DNA of 64,000 nt from Streptomyces sp. HNM0575 (GTDB lineage: Bacteria; Actinomycetota; Actinomycetes; Streptomycetales; Streptomycetaceae): assembly GCF_012726265.1 (NCBI RefSeq), contig NZ_JAASAG010000003.1, forward strand, positions 546,522 to 610,521, given 5' to 3'. Below are positions 16,851 to 25,812 of the stretch, piece after piece. A model generated the notes under the pieces. The model made no database searches, was not told where the DNA came from, and worked only from the letters and a program-made list of their open reading frames with translations. The position numbers and the translations under genes were made by a program. How positions within the stretch are numbered: the stretch's first letter is position 1; each line of letters opens with the position of its first letter.

Positions 16851-17495
16851 GTGCCCGAACTGACCGCCCACGAGGTGCTGACCACCACCCGCAGCGTCCG
16901 CAAGCGGCTCGATCTGAACCGTCCGGTCGACCCCGCCCTCGTGAGGGAGTGCATCGAGACGGCCCTACAGGCGCCCAGCGGCTCCAACGCGCAGCGCTGG
17001 CACTGGCTCGTGCTCACCGACCCGGAGGTGCGCGCGGAGGTGGGCGCCGTCTATCAGAAGGCCTGCCGCGCCTATCTGGACTCGCCCAACGCGGCCGGAC
17101 GGTTGTACGCCGACGACCCGCGGCGCTCCCGGGTGCAGGCCCGGGTCAACGACAGCGTGGCTCACCTCGCGGACCGCATGGGCGACGTGCCCGTACTCGT
17201 GATCCCGTGCCTCCAACTCCCCTCCGGCGAGCTGCCCGAGGGGAACCAGGCGGGCCTTTGGGGATCGGTCCTCCCGGCGGCGTGGAGCTACATGCTCGCC
17301 GCCCGCTCCCGTGGTCTCGGCACCGCATGGACCACGCTGCATCTGCGGTACGAGGACGAAGTGGCCCGCGTGCTGGGCCTGCCCGCGAACGTCCGCCAGG
17401 CCGCGCTCATCCCCACCGCGCACTACACGGGCGACACCTTCAAGCCCGCACCGCGCGCGCCGCTGTCGGAGGTGCTGCACGAGAACGGCTGGTGA
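16851..17495 (+). CDS. nitroreductase-family FMN oxidoreductase
   Basis: The 214-residue protein begins EVLTTTRSVRKRLDLNRPVD and continues CIETALQAPSGSNAQRWHWLVL, the FMN-phosphate and isoalloxazine contacts of the nitroreductase fold. The mid part has GLWGSVLPAAWSYMLAARSRGLGTAW and the end shows the PTAHYTGDTFKPAPR strand. Such enzymes use NAD(P)H and FMN to reduce nitro, quinone or flavin substrates; the native substrate is unknown. The GTG start follows CGAGGAG. It is transcribed away from the GntR operon and convergent with the downstream ATPase gene. Confidence 0.9.
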   Translation: MPELTAHEVLTTTRSVRKRLDLNRPVDPALVRECIETALQAPSGSNAQRWHWLVLTDPEVRAEVGAVYQKACRAYLDSPNAAGRLYADDPRRSRVQARVNDSVAHLADRMGDVPVLVIPCLQLPSGELPEGNQAGLWGSVLPAAWSYMLAARSRGLGTAWTTLHLRYEDEVARVLGLPANVRQAALIPTAHYTGDTFKPAPRAPLSEVLHENGW

Positions 17496-17642
17496 GGAGG
17501 CGGGGCACACCTGCGGCGCCCTGACCGGCACCGGGGCCCGAGACGGGGTGCGGCCGTCAAATCGACCTCCGCGGCGACATGGCCGGGTCCATGGGACGGG
17601 CCCCTGCCAGCCGGTGGTCCCGAGCGCGCCGAAGTGCGTGCG

Positions 17643-18797
17643 TCAGCGCTTCGGCCAGTGCCACGGAGGCTGGTCCAACGGGCCCTCACGGCCTGCCACT
17701 TCGGTCTGCCCGTACTCGTCCTTGACCAGCTCCGTCGCGTTCACGCCGAAGGGCCGGCCCGCGGAGCGGCGCGCCAGCTCCCCGGCGAGTTCCTTCGCGT
17801 GCGTGACCACGACGATCTGAGTCTCCTGAGCGCCGGTGACGATCAAGTCGGCGAGCCGGGGCAGCAGTTCGGGATGGAGGCTGGCCTCCGGCTCGTTCAG
17901 CACGAGAAGCGCCGGCGGCCGGGGCGTGAGCAGCGCCGCCGTCCACAGCAGATAGCGCAGGGTGCCGTCCGAGAGCTCGGCGGCGGACAGCGGACGCATC
18001 AACCCCGGCTGGTGCAGCCCCAGTTCGAACCGTCCGCTTTGACTGTCGACGCTCAGCCGGCTGCCGGGGAACGCCCCGTCCACCGCCTCCTCCAGCGCCT
18101 TCGCGTCCCCCACCTCGCGGATCGTCTGGAGCGCGGCGGCGAGATCCGCGCCGTCGTGCCCGAGCACGGGCGTGCGGGTGCCGACGCGCGCCGCACGCGC
18201 CGGTGCCCCGGCGTCCGTTCGTACGTGGTCGTAGAACCGCCAGGACCTGATGCGCTCCCGCAGCCGCAGCAGGTCGGGCGCCAGCCGGGGGTCGGCGAAC
18301 TCGCTCAGCATGCTGTCGTACGGGCGCAGTTCGCCCGCGGAGCGGTGCCAGCCGCCGTCCGCGGTAAGGGTCCGCACCGCGGGTCCCTTGCGCTCCGAGA
18401 GCACCGCCGCCGGGCGCAGCACCGGGCCGGCCCAGGTGGTCTCGGCCTTGATCTCCGGATCGAGGTCGAAGAGCGACCGGGCGGGGACGGGGTGTCCGAA
18501 GTCCACGGCGTAGCCGAACTCGTCCCCGGCGAAGCCGAGCCGCAGCCCCACGGGCCCGCTGCGGCCCGCACCCTGAGCGGGATTCTCCGCGCCCGCCCAC
18601 AGCGTCGAACGCAGCCCGCCGTCCCGGGCCAGCGCGGCGACGGCCTCGCCCCGCGCGGCGTCGGCGAGCAGCCGCAGCGCGCGGTACAGGCTCGACTTGC
18701 CGGTGCCGTTGGCTCCGGTGACGACGGTGAGCCTCTCCAGCGGCATGATCAGGCGGCTCAGGGAACGGTAGTTCTCGATGGCGAGGGTGGTGATCAT
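17643..18797 (-). CDS. AAA-family ATPase (RecF/OLD-like predicted ATPase)
   Basis: The 384-residue protein has a Walker A motif GANGTGKSS at residues 28-36, an ABC-type signature LSDGTLRYL, Walker B LLVLNEPEASLHPELL and an H-loop VVVTHAKELAGELA. This single-chain SMC/RecF-like layout with a short insert instead of a coiled coil is the 'predicted ATPase' group (COG4637-like). Its cellular role is unknown; related ATPases act in DNA repair or phage defence, but no nuclease or toxin gene sits next to it, so I do not claim a defence role. The start at 18797 (MITTLAIENYRSL) fits the family; the longer open frame to 19001 overlaps the divergent methyltransferase gene. Confidence 0.85.
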   Translation of the reverse strand: MITTLAIENYRSLSRLIMPLERLTVVTGANGTGKSSLYRALRLLADAARGEAVAALARDGGLRSTLWAGAENPAQGAGRSGPVGLRLGFAGDEFGYAVDFGHPVPARSLFDLDPEIKAETTWAGPVLRPAAVLSERKGPAVRTLTADGGWHRSAGELRPYDSMLSEFADPRLAPDLLRLRERIRSWRFYDHVRTDAGAPARAARVGTRTPVLGHDGADLAAALQTIREVGDAKALEEAVDGAFPGSRLSVDSQSGRFELGLHQPGLMRPLSAAELSDGTLRYLLWTAALLTPRPPALLVLNEPEASLHPELLPRLADLIVTGAQETQIVVVTHAKELAGELARRSAGRPFGVNATELVKDEYGQTEVAGREGPLDQPPWHWPKR

Positions 18798-18944
18798 GTG
18801 GGGGCTCTCTGCATACGGTTCGGCGGTACGGGCAGGCACCGGCAGTCTGCCCGCGGGGTCTGACACAGGGCGGCACAATGCCGGGAGCGGGCGGCTCTCG
18901 TCCGCCGCATCGCCCGGCGTCGACGCGACCGCGAGGGAGCCCAG

Positions 18945-19544
18945 GTGGACGAACGGCTGACCGCATTCCTCCGCGAGCTGTACCGCGAGGGGCGCGAGCA
19001 CGACGCGCCGCTGGCGGACCGGCTGTTGCGGCTGCGCAACATGACTCCCGAGGCGAGCGGCCTGATCAGCCTGCTGATCCGGGCGCGGGGAGCCGTCGAC
19101 GTTCTCGAGATCGGCACCTCGAACGGCTACTCCGCCGTGTGGTTCGCGGACGCGCTCCGTGACACCGGCGGCAGGCTGGTCGGCGTCGAGACGGAGCGTT
19201 CACGCGTGGAGGCGGCCCGGCGGAATCTGGAGCGGGCCGGGGTGAGCGACTACGCGGAGATCGTGCACGGCGACGGCGGGGAGGTGCTGGCCCAGGCGCC
19301 GGACGCGTCACTGGACCTCGTGGTCCTGGACGCCGAGCGCCCGGCCTACCCCGGCTACTGGCCGGACCTGCGCCGCGTGCTGCGGTCGCACGGCATCGTC
19401 GCGGTGGACAACGCCGTGAGTCATGCCGGGCAGATCGCGGAGTTCCGCGGCCTCCTGGAGGAGGACCGGTCGTTCGCCGTCCATCTCCAGGAGGCCGGCG
19501 ACGGCGTGCTCACCGCCGTGCGGACGGGTACCGGGGCCCAATAG
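18945..19544 (+). CDS. O-methyltransferase, class I SAM-dependent (caffeoyl-CoA OMT-like)
   Basis: The 199-residue protein has the SAM-binding motif I VDVLEIGTSNGYSAVWFADAL, an acidic strand end LVGVETERSRVEAARRNLE, and LDLVVLDAERPAYPGYWPDL, which includes the metal-site Asp region of the caffeoyl-CoA OMT family. It would methylate a catechol-type hydroxyl or a similar acceptor. The GTG start is preceded by GCGAGGGAGCC. It is divergent from the ATPase gene, and a hairpin follows its TAG directly. The substrate is not deducible from the context. Confidence 0.87.
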   Translation: MDERLTAFLRELYREGREHDAPLADRLLRLRNMTPEASGLISLLIRARGAVDVLEIGTSNGYSAVWFADALRDTGGRLVGVETERSRVEAARRNLERAGVSDYAEIVHGDGGEVLAQAPDASLDLVVLDAERPAYPGYWPDLRRVLRSHGIVAVDNAVSHAGQIAEFRGLLEEDRSFAVHLQEAGDGVLTAVRTGTGAQ

Positions 19545-19545
19545 C

Positions 19546-19581
19546 CCGCCCGCTCCCAGGAGTTGACGCCTGGGCGGGCGG
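19546..19581 (+). terminator. terminator hairpin after the O-methyltransferase gene
   Basis: CCGCCCG-CT-CCCAGG pairs with CCTGGG-CGGGCGG, two stems of 7 and 6 bp around a CT bulge with an 8-base loop, one base after the TAG. Confidence 0.6.
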
Positions 19582-19602
19582 CTTCGGTGTGGAAGGGTAG
19601 GC

Positions 19603-20556
19603 GTGGTTCCGGATGCCGTGCGGGTACGTATGCTGACCGTTCGACAGGTCAGGGGAGCGCCGGGACGATGGTGGGGGACGAGTGAACACCGAGCCGTATG
19701 GGACCGGGACGAGGTCCAGGGGTGTGCGGACGCCGTCCGTTCACCTCGCGTCTGGAAGCTGAGCCGCGACGTGCCGGGTGACGAGGTGCATCCGACTCCC
19801 TTCTCCGTCACTCTGCGGGTGCTGCTGGGCCTGCTGGGCGCCGGGTCGTTCGGCGCGGGCGTTCTCGCTGTCTTCGTCACGGAGAACGGCACCGGGACCG
19901 GTGTGCTGCTGGTCGTCGGCATCGTTCTGCTCGTCGTCGCGCTGCTGGGGAACCGCATCGAGAGCCTCGAGTTCGGCGGGGCCAGGCTCAAGCTCCGGGC
20001 TGCCGCCGCGGAGAGGTTCGCGCTGGCGGAGGAGTCCGCACGCCGGGGAGACGACGACGCGGCCGAGCGGCTGCGCGCGGAGGCTCAGGCGCTGCTCGAC
20101 GCCGCCAGCCCCATCGCGGCCGAATACCGCTCGGTGCGTGGCTCGATGAGTGCGGGCCCGGAGCGCACGCGGCTGATGGGGGCGGTCATGGCCCGCGCCC
20201 GCCGGCTCGCCAGGGAGCACTCCTTCGAGCCGGAGGAGGTCCTGCGCTGGTTCCGGGAGGGCAGCGAGGAGAAGCGCGTCACCGCCCTCGCGATGATGCA
20301 GGCTCAGCCCCGACTGCGCAGCTTCGAGGCGGCACTGGCCGGGATCGAGCACTCCCGTAGCGCCTTCGAGCAGTTCCACGCGATGACGCTGGCCGCGCAG
20401 ATGGTCGACGATCTGGACGAGGCACAGCGGCGCAGACTCGTCGAGGCCGTCGAGTCCCAGGGGCGGTGGCGCTTCCGCTTCGACTCCTCGCGCTGGGAGC
20501 TGCGGGAGCAGATCGTGAGGCGAGTGGCCGAGCACTCGGACACGCCAAGTCCCTGA
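19603..20556 (+). CDS. hypothetical membrane protein with helical C-terminal domain
   Basis: The 317-residue protein has two hydrophobic helices near residues 66-92 (VTLRVLLGLLGAGSFGAGVLAVF) and 97-116 (GVLLVVGIVLLVVALLG), then a charged, helix-rich cytoplasmic region. This includes AAAERFALAEESARRGDDDAAERL, and a C-terminal segment with HEAT-like pairs (FEPEEVLRWFREGSEEKRVTALAMMQ). I do not recognise a named family. The start is uncertain: GTG/ATG codons between 19603 and 19780 are all possible. It sits between two terminator-like hairpins, so it is probably a single-gene unit. Confidence 0.65.
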   Translation: MVPDAVRVRMLTVRQVRGAPGRWWGTSEHRAVWDRDEVQGCADAVRSPRVWKLSRDVPGDEVHPTPFSVTLRVLLGLLGAGSFGAGVLAVFVTENGTGTGVLLVVGIVLLVVALLGNRIESLEFGGARLKLRAAAAERFALAEESARRGDDDAAERLRAEAQALLDAASPIAAEYRSVRGSMSAGPERTRLMGAVMARARRLAREHSFEPEEVLRWFREGSEEKRVTALAMMQAQPRLRSFEAALAGIEHSRSAFEQFHAMTLAAQMVDDLDEAQRRRLVEAVESQGRWRFRFDSSRWELREQIVRRVAEHSDTPSP

Positions 20557-20592
20557 GCGGCGCCCGCAGTCGGGCGGCCCCGCCGCCGTGAA

Positions 20593-20622
20593 GCGGGGCC
20601 CGGCCCGCAGGCCGGGCCCCGC
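20593..20622. terminator. strong bidirectional terminator hairpin
   Basis: GCGGGGCCCGGCC, loop CGCA, GGCCGGGCCCCGC: a perfect 13-bp stem between the convergent membrane-protein gene and the cupredoxin gene. Confidence 0.8.
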
Positions 20623-20673
20623 ACGGAAGGAGGCGTGACGCTCTCTCAGGTCACGGCTCCTTGATCCGCCGGA

Positions 20674-22926
20674 TCACAACTCCTTGATCCGCACGTCCCG
20701 GTACGAGATCACGTCCGTGACGCTGTGCACCTGTAGGCCGATGTAGCCCGAGGCGTAGCGGCGGCCGTCGGTGCCGGGGTCGTCGTCGCGGGGCGGCTCG
20801 AAGACCTGGCCGCGTCCGTTGTCGAACTCGTTGATCAGCTCTCCGTTCCGGTAGACCGAGTAGTGCTGCCCGACGACCTTGACCTCGTAGTCGTTCCATG
20901 TGCCCTTCGGCGTCACGCCCGCGCCGCCCAGGCCCACGCGGTCGAAGCCGTAGACCGAGCCCGTCTTGTACATGTCGCCGTCGGGCTTGTCGAGGATCTG
21001 AAGCTCGTGCCCGAACTTGATGGCGACCCACTCGGGCCGCGGCTCCTCCGGGTTGTCGTGCACGTACGGGAAGCGTGCGAAGACACCGGAGTTGGCGTTG
21101 CCGTCGCCCGGGGCGTCGTCGCGGAACTGCAACTTCAGCGAGTAGTCGGCGAATTTGCGCTTCGGATACCACAGCATGCCCATGCCTTCGGTCTCCGTGC
21201 TGCTGGTCATGCTGCCGTCGCCGTTGAGGGCGAAGGCTCCGCCGCCGACGTGCTGCCAGCGCTCGAAGGACTCCTTCGTCCCGTCGAACAGCTGCTTGTA
21301 GCCGGTCTGCTGCCCCGGTTCGCCGATCTCCGAATCCCCCGCCGTACGGTTGATCAGCTCGGCCTCCCGCGAGTCCAGCACCTTCTCCTTCAGCAGGGCG
21401 CCGGTGACCTCCGTGACGTGCTTGACGAACAGGGCGTGCGAGGACCAGTCCTTCTCGTCCTCGATCAGTTCGCCGACCGTGCAGCGCCTCTTGGTCATGC
21501 GGTTGGGCACGCCCGTGTCGGCGTCGCCGACGAAGACGGTCGCCCGCTCGTCGAACTCCGGGCAGTCCGGGGCGGGTACGCCGCCGCCGGGCACGACGTC
21601 GAAGGACTCCGACACGGCCTGCGAGGTGTTGCCCGCCTTGTCGGTCGCGCGGTGGGCCACGCTGTGGTGTCCCGTACGGTCGACGACGACGGGACCGGAG
21701 TAGGCGAGGAACGGGCCCCCGTCGAGGGAGTATTCGACCTTGTCCACGCCGGATTCCTCGTCGGTCGCGGTGACGGTCACCGTGGCCCGGCCGATGTAGG
21801 CGCCGTCGGAGTCGGTGCCGCCCTCGGTCTTCGCCGTCGTCTCCGGCGGCGTGGTGTCCTCCTCCGGCTGCTCGACGACGGTGAACTCCGCCGACTTGGT
21901 CTCTGCGGCGTTGCCGGCCTTGTCCGTCGCCTTGTAGCGGAAGGTGTACGTACCGGGCTCGTGCACCATCACCGGCGCCGTGTACGGCTGGAACTCGCCG
22001 TCGCCGAGGGCGTATTGGACCGTGTTGACGCCCGATCCCGCGTCGGAGGCGGTGACGGTGACGGTGGCCATGCCGATGTACGCGCCGTCCGCGTCCTGTT
22101 CGCCGTCCACGGTCGCCGACGTCTCCGGCGGTGTGGTGTCGTCCGTCGGCGGCGCCACGACGGTGAACTCGACAGTCTTCTCCTCCGCGACGTTGCCCGC
22201 CTTGTCGGTGGCTCTGTAGCGGAAGGTGTGCGCACCCGTCTCGTGCACCATCACCGGCTCGGTGTAGGCCTGGTAGCCGCCGTCGCCGAGCGCGTACTCG
22301 ACGGCGTTGACGCCCGATCCTGCGTCCGAGGCGGTGACGGTGACGGTGGCCATGCCCACGTACTCGCCGTCGGCGTTCTGGTCCCCGGCGACCTTCGCCG
22401 AGGTCTCCGGGGGCGTGGTGTCGTCGCCCCCGCCGCCGTCGGTGACGACCAGGGTGCCCTGCATCTGGGCGTGTCCGGGGATCGTGCAGTGGTACTTGTA
22501 GGTCCCCGGGGTGAGGGTGACTTCGACGGAGTGCTTGCCGCCCTGCGCGTCCGAGGGGTTGGCGAGGATGTTCACGTTCACGTCGTCGTTGTAGTCCGGG
22601 TCGCCGGTGACGAACGTCAGCGTGTGCGGCATGGACGTGGTGTTGCCCGTCGCCTCGCTGTTCTCGAACTCGATGGTCGCCGGGCCCGCCACAGCCGTCT
22701 CCGGCGCCGACGTGTAGTGCGTGATGTCGTCGCCGGCGGTCCACCGCAGCAGCTGCGCGGCCGCGGTGCCGCCGGCGGGCGGCTGCTGACCGTAGGCGGG
22801 TGCCGAGGCGAGCCCCACGACCATCAGCAGCGACGCCAGCAGGGCCGTCACCGCGTTGCGTGCCGCCGCCCGGCGCCGGCGCACGGCCCGCGCCGTCGCC
22901 GGTGCCGCAGGTGCGAACAGGCTCAT
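20674..22926 (-). CDS. secreted cupredoxin / OmpL47-repeat / DUF1080 (3-keto-disaccharide hydrolase) protein
   Basis: The 750-residue precursor starts with an Arg-rich signal peptide ending near SAPAYGQ (45). A plastocyanin-like blue-copper domain follows (55-162), with ligands His101 (SMPHTLTFV), Cys147, His152 and Met155 in YHCTIPGHAQM. Three OmpL47-type beta-sandwich repeats come next (about 168-257, 262-351 and 357-446), each with DTTPPET at the start and TVTVTASDAGSGV plus RATDKAGN inside. The C-terminus (about 540-750) is a jelly-roll DUF1080 domain (QLFDGTKESFERWQ, NANSGVFARFP, NGELINEFD), found in 3-keto-glycoside hydrolases and glycan-binding proteins. Its ATG overlaps the TGA of the sugar-dehydrogenase gene. 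I infer an extracellular sugar-binding, electron-carrying protein. Confidence 0.88.
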   Translation of the reverse strand: MSLFAPAAPATARAVRRRRAAARNAVTALLASLLMVVGLASAPAYGQQPPAGGTAAAQLLRWTAGDDITHYTSAPETAVAGPATIEFENSEATGNTTSMPHTLTFVTGDPDYNDDVNVNILANPSDAQGGKHSVEVTLTPGTYKYHCTIPGHAQMQGTLVVTDGGGGDDTTPPETSAKVAGDQNADGEYVGMATVTVTASDAGSGVNAVEYALGDGGYQAYTEPVMVHETGAHTFRYRATDKAGNVAEEKTVEFTVVAPPTDDTTPPETSATVDGEQDADGAYIGMATVTVTASDAGSGVNTVQYALGDGEFQPYTAPVMVHEPGTYTFRYKATDKAGNAAETKSAEFTVVEQPEEDTTPPETTAKTEGGTDSDGAYIGRATVTVTATDEESGVDKVEYSLDGGPFLAYSGPVVVDRTGHHSVAHRATDKAGNTSQAVSESFDVVPGGGVPAPDCPEFDERATVFVGDADTGVPNRMTKRRCTVGELIEDEKDWSSHALFVKHVTEVTGALLKEKVLDSREAELINRTAGDSEIGEPGQQTGYKQLFDGTKESFERWQHVGGGAFALNGDGSMTSSTETEGMGMLWYPKRKFADYSLKLQFRDDAPGDGNANSGVFARFPYVHDNPEEPRPEWVAIKFGHELQILDKPDGDMYKTGSVYGFDRVGLGGAGVTPKGTWNDYEVKVVGQHYSVYRNGELINEFDNGRGQVFEPPRDDDPGTDGRRYASGYIGLQVHSVTDVISYRDVRIKEL

Positions 22927-25484
22927 CGTGACGCCCCCTTCCCGGTCTTGTCCGCCGCGTCCGCGCCCTTCGCGGTCCGGCCGACCACGTCGCCCGGTGC
23001 GGGAGTCGACTCGCCGCCCTCGTAAGTGACGTGCCACAGCGCGGACTTGTCGTCGGAGTTGAAGAAGCCGCGCCCGTAGTCGAGGACGTAGAGCGAACCG
23101 TCCGGCGCGAACTTCCAGTCCATCAGGTTGCGGATGCCGTCCTCGCCCACCGGGATGATCTTCCGCAGGCTCTCGGCGTGCGCCGGCAGCGCGCCGGGCT
23201 CGTCGCCGTCGGGCATCACCACGGCGTGCCGGGGCTGTTCGGCGTCGTAGAAGTCGCCGACGAACCACTTGCCGTCCCAGTACGCGGGCCATTTGCCCGC
23301 TGCGGCAACGGACTTGTCGAAGCGGTAGACCGGGCCGTCCATCGTGGCCTGGCCGCCGCCCTTCAGCCACGGCAGCAGCAGCTTCTGCTCGTCGGTCCGG
23401 TAGCTGGGCACCCCGTTCTCGTCGCGCGGATAGTCGGGGCCGCCGCCCTGCGGCGAGTACCAGATGTTGTTGGACCGGGCGGGCGGGATGTTCACCAGCC
23501 CGTCGTTGTTGGGGGACTCGTTCTTCAGGTGGTCGCAGTCGTACCAGCCCAGCGGCTTCTCCGGGTCCGGCAGGTTGCGGTCGCGGTAGGGCTGCCTGTT
23601 GCCCATGCAGTACGGCCAGCCCTGGTTGCCCGCGCTCGTGATGCGGGCGAACGTGTCGTACTTGGCGGGACCCCAAGTGGTGCTGGGCTCACCGGCGTCG
23701 GGCCCGACCCAGCCGGCGTAGAGCACGTCGGTCTTCGGGTCGATGGAGATGCGGGCGGGGTTGCGGACGCCCATCACATAGATCTCGCCGCGCGTCTTGC
23801 CGCCGCCCTCGTCGTCCTCCTCGCCGGTGAAGAGGTTGCCCTCGGGCAGGGTGTAGGTCCCGTCGTCCTCCGGGTGGATGCGCAGGATCTTGCCGTTGAG
23901 GTTGTTGGTGTTGCCCGCGGTACGGCGCGCGTCCGCGAAGGAGACGCCCTTGAAGGCGGGCTCGGGATTGTTGCCGGAGTAACCGTCGCTGAACTGCGAG
24001 GAGTTGTTGTCGCCTGTGGCGATGTAGAGGTTGCGCTTCGAGTCGAAGGCCATGCCGCCGCCCGCGTGGCAGCAACTGTGCACCTGCACCGGCCACTTGA
24101 GCAGCACCTTCTCCGAGGACTTGTCCAGCTTCCCCGTCCTGGGGTCCACCGTGAAGCGGGAGACACGGCGCTCGGCCATGTGCTTGTCCCGGTCGAGCCC
24201 CGAGTGCGGCGTCCAGTGCAGGTACATCCAGCCGTTGTCGGCGAAGTCCGGGTCGAGGGCGATGCCGAGCAGCCCCTCCTCGACCTTGACGAGCTCGTCG
24301 CCGCCGCCCTTGTTGCCGAAGACGGTCAGCGAACCCACGAGCGAGACCTTCTTCGTCGCCGGGTCGTAGACGTGCACCGTGCCCTGGCCCTTGCCGATCT
24401 CCGGGTCGGACCAGTCCGTCACCACGGGGTCGTCGGGGCCGCCGCCCCCGCGTCCGATGTAGAAGACCCGGCCGTCGTCGGCCGTGGCCAGGCCGTGCGG
24501 CTCGCCGATCTGGTCGTGCTCGCCCGGCTTGTTGGGCGAAGTGACCCGCTCGGCCTTGTAGTTGGAGGTGATGGTGGCCTGGCAGTCGGCGCGTGCGAGA
24601 CGTGTCGTCCACAGCAGCGCCCCGCGCAGATGCGTACGGAAGTCGGCCTCCTGGAAGCTGTCGGCCGTGCCGCCCATGCCGGTGTAGAAGGAGCGGCCAC
24701 CGTCGTAGTCACGGCACCAGGAGACCGGGTGGTCCCAGCCCATCGCGCCCTTCCCCGGGTCGTAGCTGCTCTCCCGTACACGCGCCACGGTGTGCACCGA
24801 ACCGCTGGGATTCTTCTCCCAGTTGAGCCACTTGTCGGGCCGCTTCCACTCCACGGGCAGCGACTCGGTCGCAGGATTGCGGCGGTCGCCGACCTCGACC
24901 GTGGCGCGCTGCGCCTTGTCCGGGCCGTCCCCGGCGGGACGCGCGCCCACCAGCCCGGAGAACCACTCGGAGTACGGCTCCGCCGAAGCCGCGCCGTGAA
25001 TGCCGAGGAAGCCCCCGCCCGCCTCCATGTAGCTCTCCAGGCCCGCCTCCTGGGCGGGGTCGAGCACGTCGCCGCCGCCGGTGAGGAAGACGACCGCGTT
25101 GAAGTCGCCGAGCGTCTCGGAGGTGAACACCGACGGATCCGCGGTCGCCGTGATCGTGAAGTGCTCTGCGGCAGGGCCGCTCCTGCCGATCTGCTCGATG
25201 GCCTCGATCCCGGCGTCGACGGTGGGCGGCTCCTCGCCGGCCGAGCCGTGGAAGACCAGCACGCGGACGTCCTCACCGCCCGGCGGGGACGAGAGCCGGA
25301 GATCCGGCGCGGACGGACCGGGCGGACCCGCGGGCGCCGCCGGGGTGGCACCGAGCAGAGAAGCCGAGACCGCCGCGGCCAGCAGCGCGGTGGTACGGCC
25401 CCGCCGCGCCCCGCGCCGGGCGCCGGGCCGTGATCTGCGCAACCCTCGCAAGCGTGAGGGCTTTTGACACGGTTCGAGCCGCAT
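22923..25484 (-). CDS. secreted ThuA domain / PQQ-type glucose-sorbosone dehydrogenase fusion
   Basis: The 853-residue precursor has a basic signal peptide (hydrophobic core TALLAAAVSASLLGA, cleavage near residue 52). A ThuA-like domain with a flavodoxin-like trehalose-utilisation fold covers about 72-300 (VRVLVFHGSAGEEPPTVDAG, FLGIHGAASAEPYSEWF, VSWCRDYDGGRSFYTGMGG). A six-bladed beta-propeller of the GSDH/PQQ sugar dehydrogenase type covers about 330-830 (GEPHGLATADDGRVFYIGR, EEGLLGIALDPDF, NNLNGKILRIHPEDDG, YVMGVRNPARISIDP, LMDWKFAPDGSLYVLDYG). GSDH-family enzymes oxidise aldoses with PQQ and pass electrons to carriers. The stop overlaps the start of the cupredoxin gene, so the carrier may be its partner. 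GAGGGGTGGA precedes the ATG. Confidence 0.9.
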   Translation of the reverse strand: MRLEPCQKPSRLRGLRRSRPGARRGARRGRTTALLAAAVSASLLGATPAAPAGPPGPSAPDLRLSSPPGGEDVRVLVFHGSAGEEPPTVDAGIEAIEQIGRSGPAAEHFTITATADPSVFTSETLGDFNAVVFLTGGGDVLDPAQEAGLESYMEAGGGFLGIHGAASAEPYSEWFSGLVGARPAGDGPDKAQRATVEVGDRRNPATESLPVEWKRPDKWLNWEKNPSGSVHTVARVRESSYDPGKGAMGWDHPVSWCRDYDGGRSFYTGMGGTADSFQEADFRTHLRGALLWTTRLARADCQATITSNYKAERVTSPNKPGEHDQIGEPHGLATADDGRVFYIGRGGGGPDDPVVTDWSDPEIGKGQGTVHVYDPATKKVSLVGSLTVFGNKGGGDELVKVEEGLLGIALDPDFADNGWMYLHWTPHSGLDRDKHMAERRVSRFTVDPRTGKLDKSSEKVLLKWPVQVHSCCHAGGGMAFDSKRNLYIATGDNNSSQFSDGYSGNNPEPAFKGVSFADARRTAGNTNNLNGKILRIHPEDDGTYTLPEGNLFTGEEDDEGGGKTRGEIYVMGVRNPARISIDPKTDVLYAGWVGPDAGEPSTTWGPAKYDTFARITSAGNQGWPYCMGNRQPYRDRNLPDPEKPLGWYDCDHLKNESPNNDGLVNIPPARSNNIWYSPQGGGPDYPRDENGVPSYRTDEQKLLLPWLKGGGQATMDGPVYRFDKSVAAAGKWPAYWDGKWFVGDFYDAEQPRHAVVMPDGDEPGALPAHAESLRKIIPVGEDGIRNLMDWKFAPDGSLYVLDYGRGFFNSDDKSALWHVTYEGGESTPAPGDVVGRTAKGADAADKTGKGASR

Positions 25485-25581
25485 GTCTGATCCACCCCTC
25501 TTAAGTCACAGAAACGGGGAAGAAGTTAGACCTCTTTCGGTGGAACGCCAAGAGCTATGACCGCAATTCAACGAACTTTGT

Positions 25582-25602
25582 CCTTGATATGGATAAACAA
25601 GG
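25582..25602. promoter_or_regulatory. AT-rich patch with CCTTG/CAAGG dyad between dehydrogenase and laccase genes
   Basis: CCTTG and CAAGG lie 11 bases apart around GATATGGATAA. The surrounding 25501-25620 is markedly AT-richer than the rest of the window and should contain the divergent promoters. TTGTCC at 25579 may be a -35 element toward the laccase gene. I see no CsoR- or CueR-type copper operator that I can name. Confidence 0.35.
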
Positions 25603-25720
25603 GCCCATACCGCTACGGTCCTTTGTCGGCCCACCTCGTCCCGCGCCCATCCCTGAACGGCCCTCAACGGCCCCGCTTCCGGCGGCAGTTCGAGGCAGCA
25701 CCGCAGCACCCCCGCGTGCG

Positions 25721-25760
25721 CCACGCACGCAACGACCACGCACGCAACGACCACGCACGC
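25721..25760 (+). repeat. 15-bp tandem repeat upstream of the laccase gene
   Basis: CCACGCACGCAACGA occurs twice in tandem (25721-25735, 25736-25750), then the first ten bases again; a degenerate CACGCACCTCACGCA follows. It lies 53 bp before the laccase start, in the leader region. Confidence 0.8.
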
Positions 25761-25812
25761 CCACGCACCTCACGCAGGCGGTTCAGCCAGTCGCCGAAGG
25801 GAGACGAGACCG

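Noticed and set aside
17643..18797. Possible phage-defence system at the ATPase gene
   Set aside because: The ATPase is of the RecF/OLD-like type, but no nuclease, toxin or reverse transcriptase gene is adjacent; neighbours are a nitroreductase and a methyltransferase.
20674..23676. A 1000-residue frame for the cupredoxin protein
   Set aside because: The part before 22926 is an alternative reading of the sugar-dehydrogenase gene; the signal peptide begins at MSLFAPAAP with ATGA coupling.
25721..25760. CRISPR-like repeat
   Set aside because: The 15-bp units are directly adjacent with no spacers and no cas genes are nearby.
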